From assembly GCF_003408705.1 (NCBI RefSeq), contig NZ_QAYL01000025.1:57367-121366 (forward strand): DNA of 64,000 nucleotides, given 5' to 3'. The translations under genes and the position numbers were made by a program. The notes under the pieces were generated by a model. That model made no database searches. It saw only the letters and a list, made by a program, of their open reading frames with translations, and was not told the DNA's origin. Each line of letters begins with the position of its first letter. The stretch's first letter is position 1. Shown here one piece after another: positions 19,995-29,574 of this stretch. This DNA comes from Mycobacterium uberis. GTDB taxonomy: Bacteria > Actinomycetota > Actinomycetes > Mycobacteriales > Mycobacteriaceae.

Positions 19995-20890
19995 TCCCAT
20001 AATAACCTCATCTGGCCGCGGAATCACTGCGACAAGAATCCGATGATAATCAACAGCGTGACATTCTCCGACAGTCGCCGCCCAGGATGTTATAAAGCGA
20101 TGCCCTTGATACAGACTGCAGCGATCGGATACAGGTAATCACGGACAGTGTCGCCGATGTGCACTTTAGCCAACGATTCCTACCGGTACCAACCGAAGGC
20201 TTCCCGATCCGGTGGTCACATTCCAGATGACACCTGCAACGTTGTCACTAGCGTCATATCACCAGCTACCAGCATCCCCGTCACTTAATCCACCGATTAA
20301 GATGCGGTAAATATCAACCACGACCTTGCAGAAATACATCCCCACCTATAGCTACAATTTAATATCAAAATATAGTACTGCATCGGGCTTTCAGTTGTCA
20401 AATAGACTTGCGCATCCACGTGGTTCACCACGTGACAGAAGGCCGCTTTCTGAGCACCATTGCCGACGATGGCCACGACGAATAATAAGGCGAATAAAGT
20501 ATTAAAGTACAGTGTGCACCCGTTTGACTGGGTGCAAGCTCAAGCGGCCACTGCCGACACGACTCTCTACATAAATCCTAGCCGACGCCGGGTTGCGCCA
20601 GTTTCATGATCACGTTAGCCGGACCGACCAGTAGCACCACACACACCAGTCCGTCGCGCAAACCGGCCAACGACTACCCTACAGTAGCAGCGCATTTCGT
20701 CGTCAGTGGCGTCAGACAAGCTGCCAGCGCCTGGCTGGCCGGCAACGTCAACCTTGAATCCAACCAATTGGTGTCGCTGCTCGACGAGCTCGCCGACCCC
20801 TACCTGTACCGTCCCCGTCTCACGCGAACAACGACATCTAACACAACCGCATCCTCGGCTCCAGCAGCCACAAACCTGTCCGGATGAGTC
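19995..20890 (-). pseudogene. Oxygenase MpaB-family (DUF2236) pseudogene, Rv0276-like
   Basis: Minus-strand pieces match the DUF2236/MpaB oxygenase family. They are LLVGPANVIMKLAQPGVG near 20590-20640, NGAQKAAFCHVVNHVDAQVY then TTESPMQYY near 20370-20480, TTLQVSSGM then PPDREAFGWYR near 20195-20250, and SLAKVHIGDTVRDYLYPIAA near 20110-20180. The linear order is that of the family. Several stops interrupt the sequence. The location fits Mtb Rv0276 in gene order and strand. Its active product would be a cytosolic haem-type oxygenase of unknown substrate. Confidence 0.68.
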
Positions 20891-21370
20891 GCATGATGCA
20901 GTGCGCACCTGCGACCATCAGAATCGCCAAGGGAACCCCAACCAGCAGGGCCGTTATCACCAATAACCAGAGGTCATTGGGTCCAGCTATCATCAGGCTT
21001 AATCATGCGTCGCAGATCAGCAGCACCCTAGAGGTGGACGCAGCGAACGTAAGCAGCTGCCGGCGCAAGTATCTGATCAAGGCGATGGCCAATATGAACT
21101 CGACCAATTGAGATGTCGAATCTCACCCAGATAGCGGGCAAGTTATGGGCAATATCGCTCTGCGACAGTGTTATTGCGAGATATACAAATCCAGGGGACC
21201 AATATGATCGCACCACTGATTATCAGACTCAGTCGGATACGCCACATTCGGCTGCAGGCCACCGGATCCACCAGGTCGCTCAGCGGCCGCACCAGTCAAG
21301 AAACCAGCTCGTTCCGCTGCTCGAGAGACAATGCCGCGATCTGCGCATCAGTCAAAACACGATCAGTCAT
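20891..21370 (-). pseudogene. Small polytopic membrane protein pseudogene
   Basis: Reading from the ATG at 21370, the N-terminus is MTDRVLTDAQIAALSLEQRN, followed by a stop and LVRPLSDLVDPVACSRMWRI. Hydrophobic runs then follow in shifting frames: LSLIISGAIILVPWICIS, LWLLVITALLVGVPLAILMV and others. This resembles a family of actinobacterial four-helix membrane proteins of unknown function that begin with the same soluble motif. I do not know a function. The frame of the glyoxalase remnant runs directly into this start. Mtb has a TetR gene (Rv0275c) at the equivalent position. Confidence 0.55.
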
Positions 21371-21960
21371 AGTTAGCGCTGAGCTACCGTGAGAGGCCGC
21401 CGGTAAGCAACCGTCTTCGATACAGACTGCACACCTATGTATACTGAACCGCTTTGTCCAGCAATAGAATTTCAGCGTAGTGCCATCGCGATTCTGTAAG
21501 TAGAACGACCAAAAGTGTACTCCTGGATGCACTGTCACAGAAACCTGTGTCTCGCTCTCGTCGTTATTGAGCACCAGGCAGACCCGCACGCCTTTGTCCT
21601 TAAGCCGTTGCCGGTACACGTCGAACTTCTCAGCAGATAGGTGAAACGCCAGATGGTTCATCGTGCTCACCGCGCTGGTGATGAGCAGCGATGCCTGCGA
21701 TGATGCCCAGCGACGAGACGCTCAGGCGTCTCAGAAAGCCAGAATAATGCCACACAGTCCTCATTGCCGGTGTCGAAAAAGAAATGCTGGCCGTGCCTCC
21801 GGATAGATCGAGCAACTTAATCAGCAGAATGCCGAAGAAAGATGTTGCTATAAAAAATACACGGTACGCATCATGTCTGAAAACACCAGCGCGACATGGT
21901 TGATCCCGCCGAGATGGAACTCATTGTTGGTGTTATGCGGCTTGACCACCATTCGGCTCC
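21371..21960 (-). pseudogene. Glyoxalase/extradiol-dioxygenase superfamily pseudogene (Rv0274-like)
   Basis: The family is the vicinal-oxygen-chelate fold. The N-terminal piece near 21860-21955 reads KPHNTNNEFHLGGINHVALV. The C-terminal half is open from 21670 with MNHLAFHLSAEKFDVYRQRL, then KDKGVRV and HFWSFYLQNRDGTTLKFYCW; the HxxF and E/D metal-ligand positions cannot be judged after decay. Stops lie between the halves. Strand and order fit Mtb Rv0274. Confidence 0.72.
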
Positions 21961-22079
21961 CCTCGATCCGCGGTGAACTTAGAAACCTAGCTCTGGCCAG
22001 GTTCCACTAACATCAATTTCAGCCTTGCTCTAGAGATTCCCCGTGCACGAAACGCATACCACGCGCGAAAAGGGAGTGC

Positions 22080-22370
22080 CAGGCGTCAATCGCGACAGAA
22101 CCTGGTGGCCGGACTAGCTGAGCGTTCGACACACCGCGGCCGACAAACATAAACAGCGATCGCCAACACCGTCCGAACCGTCATCATGTGCAAAGACATC
22201 CTCGCAACTACCATCGCTGGCATAGCCGCCGAAGCAGACCGTTCCATGGCCTTACAATACTTTACCACTACTACGACTCCAAGAAAATGATGGTCCGTCA
22301 GTTGGCCCTTACACTTTTGCAACGAGACCAAACTAGCGTGCACTTTCAATGACTTGACATGACCTGCTCA
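22080..22370 (+). pseudogene. TetR-family regulator pseudogene (Rv0273c-like)
   Basis: A plus-strand frame reads NTVRTVIMCKDILATTIAGI then AAEADRSMALQYFTTT, which is the helix-turn-helix part of a TetR regulator (normally ATTIxxIAxEAxxSxGxxxYxF). Stops before and after, and no readable ligand domain, show that only a fragment is left. The next 230 bp (22370-22600) hold nothing I recognise; Rv0272c and fadE6, expected here, are not detectable. Confidence 0.55.
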
Positions 22371-22603
22371 AACATGATGGTACATGCCAGGCCGCTGGGT
22401 TGGCCAGGCGTTACCGCAGTTAGCGATGGTCATGACCACTTCGGCTAGCACAGAGCCAAGATGTGCGCTATCTCGATCTCGTTTAGCGCCAAAACTGGAG
22501 TTCGAGTCCGCGGCCGGGGCTCTATTCAGGGTACAACTGCAGCGTACGTCTGGATCAAGCCATTGTTGCCGCGCGACATATCCCCGAGATCGCCACTAAT
22601 GAA

Positions 22604-23460
22604 TCTCGCAATTGTGCAGCTCGCGCTTGAGAAGCTTACCGGTGGGGTTACGTGGTCATTCTTCGAGGAAGATCACTTCCCGCGGCACCTTGTAGCGGGC
22701 CAGATGGTCACGGACATAGGTTTTGATCGCGTCCTCATCAATGGCGGCGTACTGCAAGATGCCACCAAGCGGCGTCAGTGTCCCCGAAGCATTGCGGTTG
22801 ACCCCCCGGGGATTGCCTGGTCGTCCCGCTAGTCAGAATGATGACCGAGGTACGCTTAGCTATCTTAAGAACGGGCGCGGAACTGCTGCGCACGATGGGC
22901 TCCGCCAATGCCTCGTCAATACTATCAGACAGCTGGGATTCGTCAGAGTTAACACCAAGCGCCCCCAGCCTACCCGGCGGCGGCTCGGCCAAACTGACGG
23001 CCTAGGTGTATTCATCATCATAGATGATCACCTTGTGGCGCCCTCGTGCTCCGACACCTCTCTTGGATTTACGGACCGGAAAATTCGCTGTTGAGCAGAA
23101 CATGCAGGCACCCGCCCGCGCAAAGCCGTAGTTCGCGATGACAAACCGGCGGTGGTTGCGCGCCAGGATGGCGATACCGTCCCCGCCGCAGACCCCTTTG
23201 GCAAGCAGTCCGTTGACTACCGCGTGAGCGGCCTGGTCGAGTTCCGTGTAAGTGCAGTGTCCCCTTTATCTCTTCTGTCGATGAACGTCGCGCTATGCGG
23301 AAATGGCCTTGCGTGCACCTCCAGCCGCATGACTATAATTGTCCCACTTTCTTATGCCAGCAGCCATCGCAGCATAGGTCAGCAACGGTTCGAACCTAAG
23401 CACGCCCGACGCGAACCCGAGGCGTTCATCATCGCCGCCGCGCCCAATACTGTTCACTGA
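22604..23460 (-). pseudogene. fadD2: Acyl-CoA synthetase pseudogene (FadD2-like) with internal deletion
   Basis: This is a fatty-acid adenylating enzyme remnant. From the N-terminal side: YTELDQAAHAVVNGLLAKG then GDGIAILARNHRRFVIANYG near 23120-23260, VIIYDDEYT near 23020, and the AMP-binding P-loop KRTSVIILTSGTT near 22845-22880. Soon afterwards comes the C-terminal hinge block IKTYVRDHLARYKVPREVIF and NPTGKLLKREL near 22620-22730. Some 200-250 residues between the P-loop and the C-terminal domain are missing, so an internal deletion occurred besides frameshifts. The position fits Rv0270. Confidence 0.78.
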
Positions 23461-23599
23461 AATCGGTACCCGGATGCCGGAGTGTTAACGACGCAATCGG
23501 GAGACTTGGCCTACTGCTGATGCTGGCCGAATAACTTGGGTCCCCCAGAGAAGACGTCTAAAGCGTCCGAAAAAACTGTAGGCCCCGGTAGCGGCCGGC

Positions 23600-23865
23600 G
23601 CCCAATCCTCAATACCACTTATCGAGATAGCTCGAACTAAAACCAGAGACGAGGCAATTACCAGGCTGGATGCGTGGCGCGACCGCTATTCCACCACAGC
23701 CGCCCGGTTATAGCCTGCCGATGTCTTAGTCAACGGCATGCGAGGGCCGAGTTCGATCTGGTATCGAGTCCGGATCAACCTGCAACATGCGCCGATCGAC
23801 CTGCACCCATCTCAGGACGGCTAGTCGCCGATTACAACCAGTGGTGCGGCTACAAGCCGAAAACC
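23600..23865 (+). pseudogene. LigD-type polymerase-domain pseudogene, C-terminal remnant (Rv0269c-like)
   Basis: The plus strand reads ITRLDAWRDRYSTTAARL then VNGMRGPSSIWYRVRINLQH near 23650-23790, followed after a frame change by LVADYNQWCGY. This resembles the C-terminus of the primase/polymerase (LigD PolDom) family, which typically ends with RVRINLxHVP and a DYxPW block. Order (after fadD2) and strand fit Rv0269c. Only the tail survives; Rv0268c, narU and oplA, expected before fecB2, leave no trace. Confidence 0.5.
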
Positions 23866-23956
23866 TTTCGGAACCATCAAGCGGGACACCATAACTCGAG
23901 CTAGTCGCGCCGCCTATCGGGGCAGCTACGAGACCGCCACGCGATACGCTCACGCG

Positions 23957-24943
23957 ATGCGAGACGGATGGGATCGGCGCGGGTTCCTGCAGCTCGCCGG
24001 CGCCGCAGGACTGCTGGGCATCGGGAGTTGCTCGTTACTCAAACGGCCGCCGGTGCCCCCCGGCGGTGAGGTGGTGACCATCACCCACCTTTTCGGTAAA
24101 ACCGTCATCAAAGAGCCGCCCAAGCGAGTTGTTAGTGCCGGCTACACCGAGCAAGACGACCTGCTCGCAGTAGGAACTGTACCTATCGCGGTAACCGACT
24201 GGTTCGGTAATCAGCCGTTCGCGGTGTGGCCGTGGGCCCAACCTAAACTCGGCATCGCACAACCGGTGGTGTTAAATCTGGACAACGGTATCCCGGTCGA
24301 CCAAATCGCCGGACTAAAACCCGACCTGATTGTGGCGATCAATGCTGGCGTGGACGCCGCTACATACCAGAAACTGTCGGCGATCGCCCCGACTGTCCCG
24401 CAGTCGGATGGCGACGCGTTCTTCGAGCCGTGGAAGGATCAGGCCACCACGATCGGACAAGCGATGTTTCAGGCCGATCACATGAAGTCGCTTATCGATA
24501 CCGTCGATAAGCGGTTCACCGACATTGCCCAGCAGAATCCGCGATGGAAGGGTAAGAAAGTGTTGTTGATGGAAGGCACCTTACGGCAAGGCACTGTGGT
24601 CGCAACCATCGCGGGCTGGCGGACCGACTTCCTCAATGAAATGGGTTTGGTCATCGCCGACAGCATCAAACCGTTCGGCGACGATCATCGCGCGGTCATC
24701 CCACGCGATCACATCAAAACTGTGCTCGATTCCGCTGACGTGGTGATCTGGTTGACCGAGGGGCCAGATGGCCAAAAGACACTGCTGGCCGACCCCGACG
24801 TGGCAGCATCGCAAGCGACAGCACAAAACCGCCACATTTTCACAACTAAGGACCAAGCCGGCGCAATAGCTTTTTCGTCGACATTGAGCTACCCGCTGGT
24901 CGCCGACCAACTACCGGCACAAATCGGCAAGATTCTGGGGTAG
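23957..24943 (+). CDS. fecB2: Iron-siderophore/haem-binding lipoprotein FecB2
   Basis: This is a substrate-binding lipoprotein of the ABC iron-siderophore class (periplasmic-binding-protein family, FecB/TroA fold). The Mtb orthologue Rv0265c is linked to carboxymycobactin and haem handling. The 328-residue protein has an N-terminal twin-arginine motif (DRRGFLQ, residues 6-12) and a lipobox ending at Cys25 (LGIGSC), so it should be exported and lipid-anchored. The body shows VVSAGYTEQDDLLAVG, LKPDLIVAI and the C-terminal IFTTKDQAGAIAFSS typical of the fold. No permease or ATPase gene is nearby. It is one of only two intact genes between 16 and 31.5 kb. No clear ribosome site precedes the ATG. 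Confidence 0.9.
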   Translation: MRDGWDRRGFLQLAGAAGLLGIGSCSLLKRPPVPPGGEVVTITHLFGKTVIKEPPKRVVSAGYTEQDDLLAVGTVPIAVTDWFGNQPFAVWPWAQPKLGIAQPVVLNLDNGIPVDQIAGLKPDLIVAINAGVDAATYQKLSAIAPTVPQSDGDAFFEPWKDQATTIGQAMFQADHMKSLIDTVDKRFTDIAQQNPRWKGKKVLLMEGTLRQGTVVATIAGWRTDFLNEMGLVIADSIKPFGDDHRAVIPRDHIKTVLDSADVVIWLTEGPDGQKTLLADPDVAASQATAQNRHIFTTKDQAGAIAFSSTLSYPLVADQLPAQIGKILG

Positions 24944-25054
24944 TCTTAGCCAGATTACCTGCCTTTGAGCGTTTTCTAAGGCGTCTCTGGCAGTGCTCCA
25001 AAATCCCTCCCCATTCCCTCGTTCCTACCCTGATTCTGGCGTTACCGCCGAAGA

Positions 25055-25515
25055 AATTAAGCGTTACGGATCTGGCAATCAACCATGCGCAGGACCTATC
25101 TAAGGGGTTGGTCGTGACCAGTAACGTTCGCGACTATGGCGATCAAGCACATACGCTGCCGATACGGCAACACCGTTTAGGTATTGGCGTGGGCGGCTGT
25201 GTTGCGTACGGCAGCAGTGCCCAGTATGGGCAACCTTGCCCCGGGCGCCCGCACCGTACTGGTGAAGCTCGACGAACCCCACATCCAAGGAGTCATCCGT
25301 TAGTAGCTACACAAGCTACAGGTTACTCCGGAGGCAACTGCTCCGGCCGATCGCGGCGCCAACGTGATGATCGACGTCGTCTACGACTGCCCGAACCTCA
25401 TCAAGGCGGTCGGCAATACTAAATTGACGACCACACAGGTCATCATCGCCCATATTGACATTTTGTCGCGGATTAGGTTCAGCGGGTTCGCACCAAGCTT
25501 CGTATGTAAGGCAAG
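25055..25515 (+). pseudogene. 5-oxoprolinase subunit B (PxpB) pseudogene (Rv0264c-like)
   Basis: Readable plus-strand pieces are SVTDLAINHAQDLSKGLVVT then NVRDYGDQAHTL near 25055-25155, then in another frame PGARTVLVKLDEPHIQGVIR and MIDVVYDCPNLIKAV, and finally SGFAPSF near 25500. This is the KipI/PxpB family (the equivalent Mtb text has DYGDQAL, RTVLVKLD, VIDVVYDGPDL, GFAPGF). The gene ends abruptly at about 25515, where sequence of nirB begins on the other strand. Frameshifts and stops are present. Confidence 0.68.
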
Positions 25516-25519
25516 GTAA

Positions 25520-26165
25520 ATTTAGTAAGGACATCGAGCCGGCTAACAATCATCGACCCCGCCGCTGCCATTAGCTCATCGCACGCCTGGATACCCGCCG
25601 CGGGTATCACCACCCCGACATCAATAACCTTTTGTTGTTCTGGCCGTCGATCAAGCACACCTGAAGAAGCTAAAACCATCCGAATGTTCAATGGATTCAA
25701 TTGATTCGGTGCCGGTTCTGACATACACGGCGATCCCGAGATCGGCGATCGTCCGAGTCAGAAACACGCCAATTAGGCCATCAAACACGGCATCATCTCG
25801 ATGACGCGCGTCTGCAACCTAAAATGATGCAGCTCAAAATGACACAGCGCATTTGCGGCTACGAATTACGTTAAACTATTCGAGTGTGCTGTAAACGTGA
25901 CACTAAGGCAGGTCGCGGTTGGACGCCGACTAAACGAAATCGTATAATCCGATTATCGACATCAGAGCATCACAAATACGCTACTCACTCTCAGCGATGA
26001 ACACCAGTTTTGTCGCACATCTGATTTCAGCGACAAACGTTGTTGAGCAGCAACCGAACCCGATTGTCACCGGTGTAGTCGTTTCCAGACAACGCCAGCA
26101 GGCCATGATCCCAGCTATCGATATAGTGAGGTCAAGCCAACACAGTCGTAAGCCCAGCCTTCAAT
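25520..26165 (-). pseudogene. nirB: Nitrite reductase large subunit pseudogene (NirB-like), truncated
   Basis: The minus strand near 26055-26135 reads HYIDSWDHGLLALSGNDY then TGDNRVRLLLNN, matching the N-terminal NirB text YTESWDRxxLALPGNDYxGDDRVRL. Further on come VYVRTGTESIESIEHSDGF and VIDVGVVIPAAGIQACDELM, the end of the FAD/NAD-binding part. Only about 220-270 of some 850 residues remain. The extreme N-terminus and everything after the flavin domain are missing. Strand and position fit Rv0252. Confidence 0.68.
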
Positions 26166-26169
26166 CCGG

Positions 26170-26485
26170 CAACTAATCGCCAAGGATGGCGACGACGCAG
26201 TGGTTCGTCTCGACCTGTTGGATGTTGACGTGAACAATGATGTCAACGTCAAGGTCGACCGTGTCCTCCTGGGTTATTAACGGCAAACGCTGCGATGAGC
26301 ACACCGGCAAAGCGCTGACCACACCGCTGTGTGAAATCCGCTTGGGTCGTTCCAGCTGCCCGTGCATGTCACCAGCGAGGCCATCGAGGCTTCCTACTGC
26401 TGCCGGTGTATTGACGGTGCGAGTCACCAGTGCCTACAATGTCCCGACCGCAGACCAGGTACAGCGCATAATCATCACAAAGTAA
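26170..26485 (+). pseudogene. Hsp20/alpha-crystallin pseudogene (Rv0251c-like), N-terminus lost
   Basis: The plus strand reads AKDGDDAVVRLDLLDVDVNN at 26180, then after frame changes INGKRCDEHTGKA and the C-terminal AAGVLTVRVTSAYNVPTADQ with the closing IIITK. This is the alpha-crystallin domain of the stress protein Rv0251c (Hsp/Acr2). The first roughly 75 residues are absent because the sequence upstream is nirB on the other strand, so a deletion removed both gene starts and the promoter between them. Confidence 0.72.
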
Positions 26486-26767
26486 TTTCGGAGCGAAAAC
26501 AATGAAGATGAATTCGTCGGGGTCACAAACTCCGCTGAATTCATTGAATCAACCACCGGACAACTACCCGCGGTGAGAACGGCAAACCAGGCGTCTGTTT
26601 CAACAACGCTATCATCCGGTCAGCAAGCTTGGTCTGACCCGATGAAGTTCCCAGTGATTCAACTCCCTAAGTTGCGCGATGTAGCCTGGCTCATATCAGG
26701 GCCGCGCTGCGGATAGCATCGGAGGCATAATTGTGATACATAACACCGTTTGCCGAAGGAGATTCGC

Positions 26768-27064
26768 TTGTCCGTCACCATTGAACTCGCCGAACTTCAT
26801 GACCTCATCAGCAGAATGCGGCGGTCCGTAGCCTCATTGAAGGCGCGATACGGCGACAACCCCGCGATGCGTCGCATCACCATCGACACTGATCGGATCC
26901 TCAGCGATGTCGAGTTACTTGATACTGACATCTCCGAACTGGACCTGACTCGCGCCACCGTCCAGCAGTCGGGCGAGAAGATCGCTATTCCCGACACCCA
27001 GTACGACAGCGACTTCTGGCGTGATGTTGACGACGAAGGCGTCGGGGGCCATAGCCGGTCCTGA
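26768..27064 (+). CDS. Conserved small protein, Rv0250c orthologue, function unknown
   Basis: The 98-residue protein has no domain with known function. It is acidic and helix-rich: ELAELHDLISRMRRSVASLK, then a region with IDTDRILSDVELLDTDISEL, and the C-terminal DTQYDSDFWRDVDDEGVGGH. This corresponds to Mtb Rv0250c (97 residues). The TTG at 26768 is chosen because GAAGGA lies 7 bp upstream; an in-frame TTG six codons earlier has no ribosome site. It is intact between the dead hsp20 and the dead sdhC, and in Mtb it lies beside the sdh genes. Confidence 0.78.
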   Translation: MSVTIELAELHDLISRMRRSVASLKARYGDNPAMRRITIDTDRILSDVELLDTDISELDLTRATVQQSGEKIAIPDTQYDSDFWRDVDDEGVGGHSRS

Positions 27065-27279
27065 CAACCAAGCCCCTCGAAAATCCGGAGGCGCTTTCTG
27101 TGTACCCTTCGACCGGGTAACGACCCCAATAGATTTAGCAGCCCGTCTTGCTACCGTCGTTTTCTCGGCTACCCGGGCCCAAGTACTACAGCTAACACTC
27201 CGAGCTGACCGGTGGTGACTGCCACCGCTGATAACCAGCTTCGATTTTTCTACGTTTATTCTTTATGCCACCATCCGAG

Positions 27280-27975
27280 CGTTCTCAGAGTAGCAGCTAT
27301 TAAGTAGCTGAATATCACTACCTAACGCCGTTCTATTCGCTGTCTATCAGCTCCTCCCGCGAACCCGAAAACATTCATCTAGGCGTTTATTCTGATCATT
27401 TCCTGTGGTGGATTACGTTGGTAATATTGGCATTATCGTTCCTGCTTACGTTTCGACCTACCTGCTACTAGCTCAAGACTTGCTACGGGTCACAGCGCGA
27501 CAATCATCAACCAGCTGTTCAGTGCCCGAACCGCACGCTCACGACACCTGCGAAACCCGTTTTCTTCTGATCAATATGTATTAGCCACCGACACTTCTTC
27601 TATTTGACACTAATGGTCTCAGTGATCAACAAATACGGTGCAATAGTGGCGTTCTATTCACCCTTCGATTTCGACTTCTGTTTGGGCAAAAATATTTTGG
27701 TGATAAATGTTCTTTTGTTGCGATAGCACACCATAGTATGCTATTCTTTCCGGCACGTTACTAGCGGCCAGATCGATCATTTGTCCAAACATCTAATTTG
27801 GTACTTTAATCTGGATGAAAGTCAACAAATTTAACACCAGAAAAATGCAATTAGTATGGGTACTACTAGGCACAGTTTAATTTATAAATTTATACATAAA
27901 ATAGTAGCTAACTACACAATTAAATACATCAGATTTGTTGGTTGATAACCCATTTCAACAAGTATCAAGAAAGGG
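27280..27975 (+). pseudogene. Succinate dehydrogenase membrane anchor pseudogene (SdhC-like, Rv0249c)
   Basis: This is an AT-rich, heavily decayed region. Plus-strand frames still show YSDHFLWWITLVILALSFLL then TFRPTCY near 27385-27470, ETRFLLI near 27550, IVAFYSPFDFDFCLGKNILV then INVLLLR near 27645-27720, and RHVTSGQIDHLSKHLIWYFN near 27755-27810, ending IRFVG near 27940. The order and character match the large five-helix SdhC anchor of the mycobacterial Sdh2-type enzyme. Many stops are present. Its low GC content seems to reflect drift rather than foreign DNA. Confidence 0.62.
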
Positions 27976-27984
27976 CTAGGTGAG

Positions 27985-29560
27985 ATTTCATAATTGAGGT
28001 TGAACGCCACTACTATGACGTAGTGGTGATTAACGCCGGCTGCGTGGGACTACGGGCCGGTCATCTCGGTACGTAAACGGGGGTTGGGGGGTCGTGGTTC
28101 GGCCTGGAGTTGATCCACATCATGCAGCAGAAGGAGTACGCCAAACTCAGCGACTAGGAAGCATGGGTCACGGGCATGCGCCGAATGTACGATTACTGCG
28201 CTAATTTAAAGACGGTCTCAAGAACTGGGGAGCGAGTCGCCGGCGTGTTCGGCTACTGGCGCGAAAACGATCGGTTCGTCGTGTTCGAGACGCCTGCGAT
28301 GATGCTGGCCACCGGCGGCACCGACAAGATATTCAAGGCGACCTCGAATTCCTAACATTACCGTGGTAACGGGCAAGTTTTGAAACTGAGAGTCGGCACA
28401 CCCACAGTTTGTCTAATTTCACCCAACGGCATAGTGTAGCCCCAGCGTGAAGGGAATCCTGATCACCGGGATGCTCGCGGCGATGGTGGGATCCTGAAGA
28501 ACTCAGATGGCAAGCGGCTCATGTTCGACTACATCCCACCGGTGTTCAAAGGCCAGTATATCGAAACCGAACATGAGGCCGACCAATAGCTCAAGAACAA
28601 TGACCCCGCCCGTCGCATCCCGAACCTGCTGCCGCGCTATTAAATTGTGCATGGCATGCGCACAATATGCTGTAATGTCACAGCCGACTGAAGCATATCC
28701 CACACGGCGGAATTTACTTCGACATTGCATCCCGTTTGATACCCGCGGACATCAAGCGGGAGTTGCCGTCGATGTATCTCCAGTCCATGAATTTCGCCAA
28801 GGTCGACATCACCACGCAGCCAATGGAAGTCGAGCCCACCGGTCACTGGTCATCGGCACTATCGAAGTCGATGCGGATGCCAGTGCGGCGACAATTCCCA
28901 GTCTGTTCACCGCCGGAAAATGTTCCGGCTACATGTACGGCTCAAACCGGCTGGGCAACAATTCAATGTCTGATCTGCTGGTTTTTGGTCACAGCGCCGG
29001 CCTGGGAACCACCGACTACGTGCGGGTGCTTAGTAGCCGTCCGGCCGTCTCACCGGAGACTGTCGACACCACTGTCAAAACTCTTCGAGTGATCGAAAGG
29101 CGGCTCAAGTACTGGAAAATCCGTACACACTACACATGGACTTGCAGTATTTGATGAACGACTTGGTCGGCATCATCCGCAACCAGGAGGAGATAGCGCG
29201 GGCACTGATTTTGTTGAAAGAGCTGTAGGCTCTCTATCGGCACATGCTTCTTGTGAAAGGAGATTGGCAATACAACCAAGGCTGTAATCTTGCCATCGAC
29301 CTGCGCAACAGGCTGCTGGTCAGCGAGTGCGTGACGGCGGTTGAGGCATCCACACCCTCGACAACCATCCCGATATGAACCCAGCTCGGCGCAAGACCTT
29401 GCTAGTATACTCGCGCAACTCAAAGCATCAACGGCGAAGCTGAAAGTTCGCACGTCAGCATCACCCGCGAACTCCAGGTACCTATGTGGCCCGACTTGTT
29501 AGAGCTCTTTGAGATCTCGAAGTTGGCAACTGAAAAGCTGGCCGAACACCCAGGGTAGAC
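27985..29560 (+). pseudogene. Succinate dehydrogenase flavoprotein pseudogene (SdhA-like, Rv0248c)
   Basis: The N-terminus reads YYDVVVINAGCVGLRAGH, the FAD-binding GxGxxG region with substitutions. Then come GYWRENDRFVVFETPAMMLA with TGGTDKIFKATS near 28240-28350, KRLMFDYIPPVFKGQY near 28510, and SLFTAGKCSGYMYGSNRLG then NNSMSDLLVFG near 28900-28990. The C-terminal piece reads LQYLMNDLVGIIRNQEEIAR near 29140. The piece with the active-site arginine is shortened. Stops and frameshifts are numerous. It would have formed complex II with the flanking sdhC and sdhB remnants. Confidence 0.82.
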
Positions 29561-29574
29561 GGGCTAAATAATCT

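Noticed and set aside
20606..20887. 93-codon plus-strand frame as a gene
   Set aside because: The minus strand of the same stretch reads as a DUF2236/MpaB remnant (GPANVIMKLAQPGVG), so this is a shadow.
27560..27990. AT-rich stretch as a possible insertion element or origin
   Set aside because: Frames still match a succinate dehydrogenase membrane anchor in order, so it is a decayed gene; no terminal repeats or transposase seen.
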